Below are positions 63,718 through 64,000 of a stretch of DNA of 64,000 nucleotides, piece by piece (position 1 is the stretch's first letter; the number at the start of each line of letters is the position of its first letter). The translations under genes were made by a program, and so were the position numbers. Source of the stretch: Datnioides undecimradiatus (lineage: Eukaryota > Chordata > Actinopteri > Lobotiformes > Datnioididae); contig WARS01000032.1 in NCBI GenBank assembly GCA_008933995.1, positions 2,435,001 through 2,499,000 of the forward strand. Reading direction: 5' to 3'. The notes under the pieces are model-generated. The model saw nothing but the letters and a program-made list of their open reading frames with translations. It made no database searches and was not told the DNA's origin.

Positions 63718-63723
63718 AATAAA
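63718..63723 (+). terminator. slc22a23: Distal polyadenylation signal of slc22a23
   Basis: AATAAA about 3.1 kb after the stop. Nothing resembling another gene lies before it. Confidence 0.55.
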
Positions 63724-64000
63724 CCACTATTTATTGATCAACTGTGGAAATCAGTGAGTCCTTATTTTTAAATGTTTCATGGGTTTAATATTAAAGGTAG
63801 ATACCAAAAAATAAGCTGTCAAATATTTTCACTGCTGTCCTTGTATGTAAAAAAGTATTAACTTAAAAATTTTTTAAACATTAACAAGGCTAAGAATCAA
63901 AAGCCAATCTTTGTAGAGACAGAGATGCTTTGACCTGAACACTAATGTCATCATACTAACATGCAGATGTTTAGCAGGTATAATGGTAACCATGCTCGTC

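Larger units (their letters stand above)
60579..63740 (+). other. slc22a23: slc22a23 3' UTR (inferred)
   Basis: AT-rich, non-coding sequence after the stop. AATAAA occurs at 60784-60789 (proximal) and at 63718-63723 (distal, after a T-rich tract and followed by GT-containing sequence). The extent to about 63740 assumes use of the distal signal. No competing gene was seen in between. Confidence 0.6.

Noticed and set aside
1-64000. Endogenous retroviruses, LINE reverse transcriptases, transposases, CRISPR arrays, tRNA or rRNA genes
   Set aside because: I looked for reverse transcriptase, integrase, gag or envelope-like frames, transposase motifs, regularly spaced repeats and tRNA cloverleafs, and found none that I could support.

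Overview
The window is a piece of a vertebrate nuclear genome, almost certainly from a ray-finned (teleost) fish. Three spliced vertebrate genes are present. Their proteins are clearly orthologous to the mammalian ones but diverged. Introns are mostly short, microsatellites of CA/TG type are common, and three decayed copies of what I recognise as a common percomorph interspersed repeat are present. No prokaryotic, plasmid or phage feature was seen, and no intact mobile-element gene. All protein and human comparisons are from memory, and no alignment was run.

Layout from left to right. (1) Positions 1-7600, minus strand: the 5' part of a tensin-3 gene (tns3). One coding exon holding the start codon lies at 247-414. 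A candidate non-coding first exon and promoter lies at about 7066-7600, with a roughly 6.6 kb intron between. (2) Positions 8430-24370, minus strand: a complete desmoplakin gene (dsp). I reconstructed 24 coding exons whose phases all agree, giving 2713 codons. It has an N-terminal plakin domain with an embedded SH3, a coiled-coil rod in one 1815-nt exon, and a 3222-nt last exon with three plakin-repeat domains and a Gly-Ser-Arg tail. (3) Positions 24370-30640: an intergenic stretch between two divergently transcribed genes. (4) Positions about 30640-63740, plus strand: a complete slc22a23 gene, an orphan transporter-like member of the SLC22 family. It has ten coding exons, 1010 codons and a long 3' UTR. 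The rest of the window is introns and flanking DNA.

The genes do not form a pathway. Desmoplakin ties intermediate filaments to desmosomes, tensin-3 links integrin adhesions to actin, and SLC22A23 is a membrane protein of unknown substrate. The points most worth a second look are these: the alternative donor that makes the short desmoplakin isoform is preserved at the same codon as in human; the fish rod is about one 155-residue repeat shorter than the human rod; one dsp intron uses a GC donor; slc22a23 carries an extra Ser/Thr/Pro-rich C-terminal tail of about 390 residues absent from the human protein; and a (TG)13 tract sits against the acceptor of slc22a23 exon 9. I did not find a new biological system of the kind hinted at.
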